Shown in pieces: positions 63,367 through 64,000 of a stretch of 64,000 nucleotides of DNA. The translations under genes were made by a program, and so were the position numbers. The notes under the pieces were generated by a model. It worked only from the letters and a program-made list of their open reading frames with translations. It made no database searches and was not told the DNA's origin. This DNA is from Cordilura impudica (taxonomy: Eukaryota > Arthropoda > Insecta > Diptera > Scathophagidae), in NCBI GenBank assembly GCA_963682025.1, contig OY821521.1, positions 198,039,526 through 198,103,525 of the forward strand, written 5' to 3'. Every line of letters starts with the position of its first letter. Within the stretch, counting starts at the first letter, position 1.

Positions 63367-64000
63367 ATACCCTATACCACTATGTGGTTTGGGTATAATG
63401 ACTTTGTGCTGCTGTTTGTAACAACCAAAAATATTTGACCTAGACCCATCTTTAATTATACCGATCGAATCGGAATCACTTTCTGAGTTGATTTAACAAT
63501 GTCCGTCCGTCCGTCCGTCCGTCCGTCCGTCCGTCTGTGTGTCCATGTAAAGCTTGTAATCAAACTGCAGGTCGCAAATATGAATATATTTTGATGAAAT
63601 TTGGTATATAAGCTTTTATCGGCCATGGGATGAACGCTATTGAAATTGGTGAGAATCGGTCCATGTTCAGACCTAGCCCCCATACAAATAACCCATATGA
63701 AATCGACATAAATTGCCATAAGATCCAAATTGTCATATAGATCTTACTCAAATTGGGTTTGTATGCGTTCATTACATCCACTAATGAGTAGTCCAAAAAT
63801 GATCCCTTTGACCCCATATAGAGCTGCTTCCCGATCTTCACTTAAATCTATTAAAAAACAAAAATATTGCACTGATTCTTCTCAAATTTTGTTTGTATAT
63901 ATTTTTGCAAAATACAAGAGACTTTACCAAACATGATCAGGATCGGTCCATTTTTGGACCTAGTCCCTTTATAGATATAGCATCCGATATGAACTTTTTC
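63367..64000 (+). repeat. Dispersed GTCC-family repeat, copy 4 (runs off the window)
   Basis: It begins TATACCCTATACCACTATGT and carries a clean (GTCC)n tract at about 63500-63530, then CATGTTCAGACCTAG and GCATCCGATATGAACTTTTT. It lies about 260 bp upstream of the CalpA start codon, so the proximal CalpA promoter is the short interval 63110-63366. Confidence 0.8.

Overview
This window is nuclear DNA from an insect, almost certainly a higher (calyptrate-type) fly. It is strongly AT-rich. The genes have short GT-AG introns with T-rich acceptors, and the proteins closely resemble Drosophila orthologues. hAT, piggyBac, mariner/Tc1 and dispersed dipteran repeats fill the space between them. No bacterial features are present. 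Gene calls come from reading translated exons and splice sites by eye and comparing them with remembered family sequences. No database search was run.

Layout. 1-2092: a giant near-perfect palindrome with an 18-nt tRNA-Lys match at its centre, probably two inverted LTRs, lying in the first coding intron of EloC (Elongin C), whose first coding exon is at 3849-4051 (-). 5394-8607: Arp5 (+, INO80 subunit), with NDUFAF3 nested on the opposite strand in its third intron beside a decayed tandem duplication of that intron. 9100-10368: a zeste-like domain fragment and a short hAT element ending 71 bp before the mRpS27 start codon. 10440-11777: mRpS27 (+). 11977-14057: Mtpbeta (-, mitochondrial thiolase), convergent with mRpS27. 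14774-15866: nested Tc1-like/dispersed repeats. 16234-17034: Arl6 (-). 18059-20468: a dead hAT element. 23715-26540: a dead piggyBac element. 27694-29343: Alas (-, first enzyme of heme synthesis).

The right half is one gene, CalpA (-, calpain protease). Eleven coding exons run from 63109 down to 38207, and the exon lengths sum to an open 860-codon frame. Its introns are packed with repeats: an intact DD41D mariner, a dead DD34D mariner, a Tc1 pseudogene, five dispersed GTCC-bearing repeats, kilobases of a degenerate 17-20 bp satellite present in both orientations, and a minisatellite that appears to be built from the ends of a Harbinger-like MITE. A recent 4.5-kb tandem duplication (29717-34222 / 34227-38733) copied the last coding exon of CalpA, so the gene has two near-identical terminal exons.

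Functionally the host genes are unrelated housekeeping genes: ubiquitin ligase adaptor, chromatin remodeller, complex I assembly, mitoribosome, fatty-acid oxidation, ciliary GTPase, heme synthesis and calpain. Their interest lies in how transposons have reshaped promoters, introns and terminal exons. I found no clearly new molecular system. The strongest unusual signals are the PBS-centred LTR palindrome, the duplicated terminal exon, the MITE-derived satellite and the duplicated Arp5 pseudo-exon.
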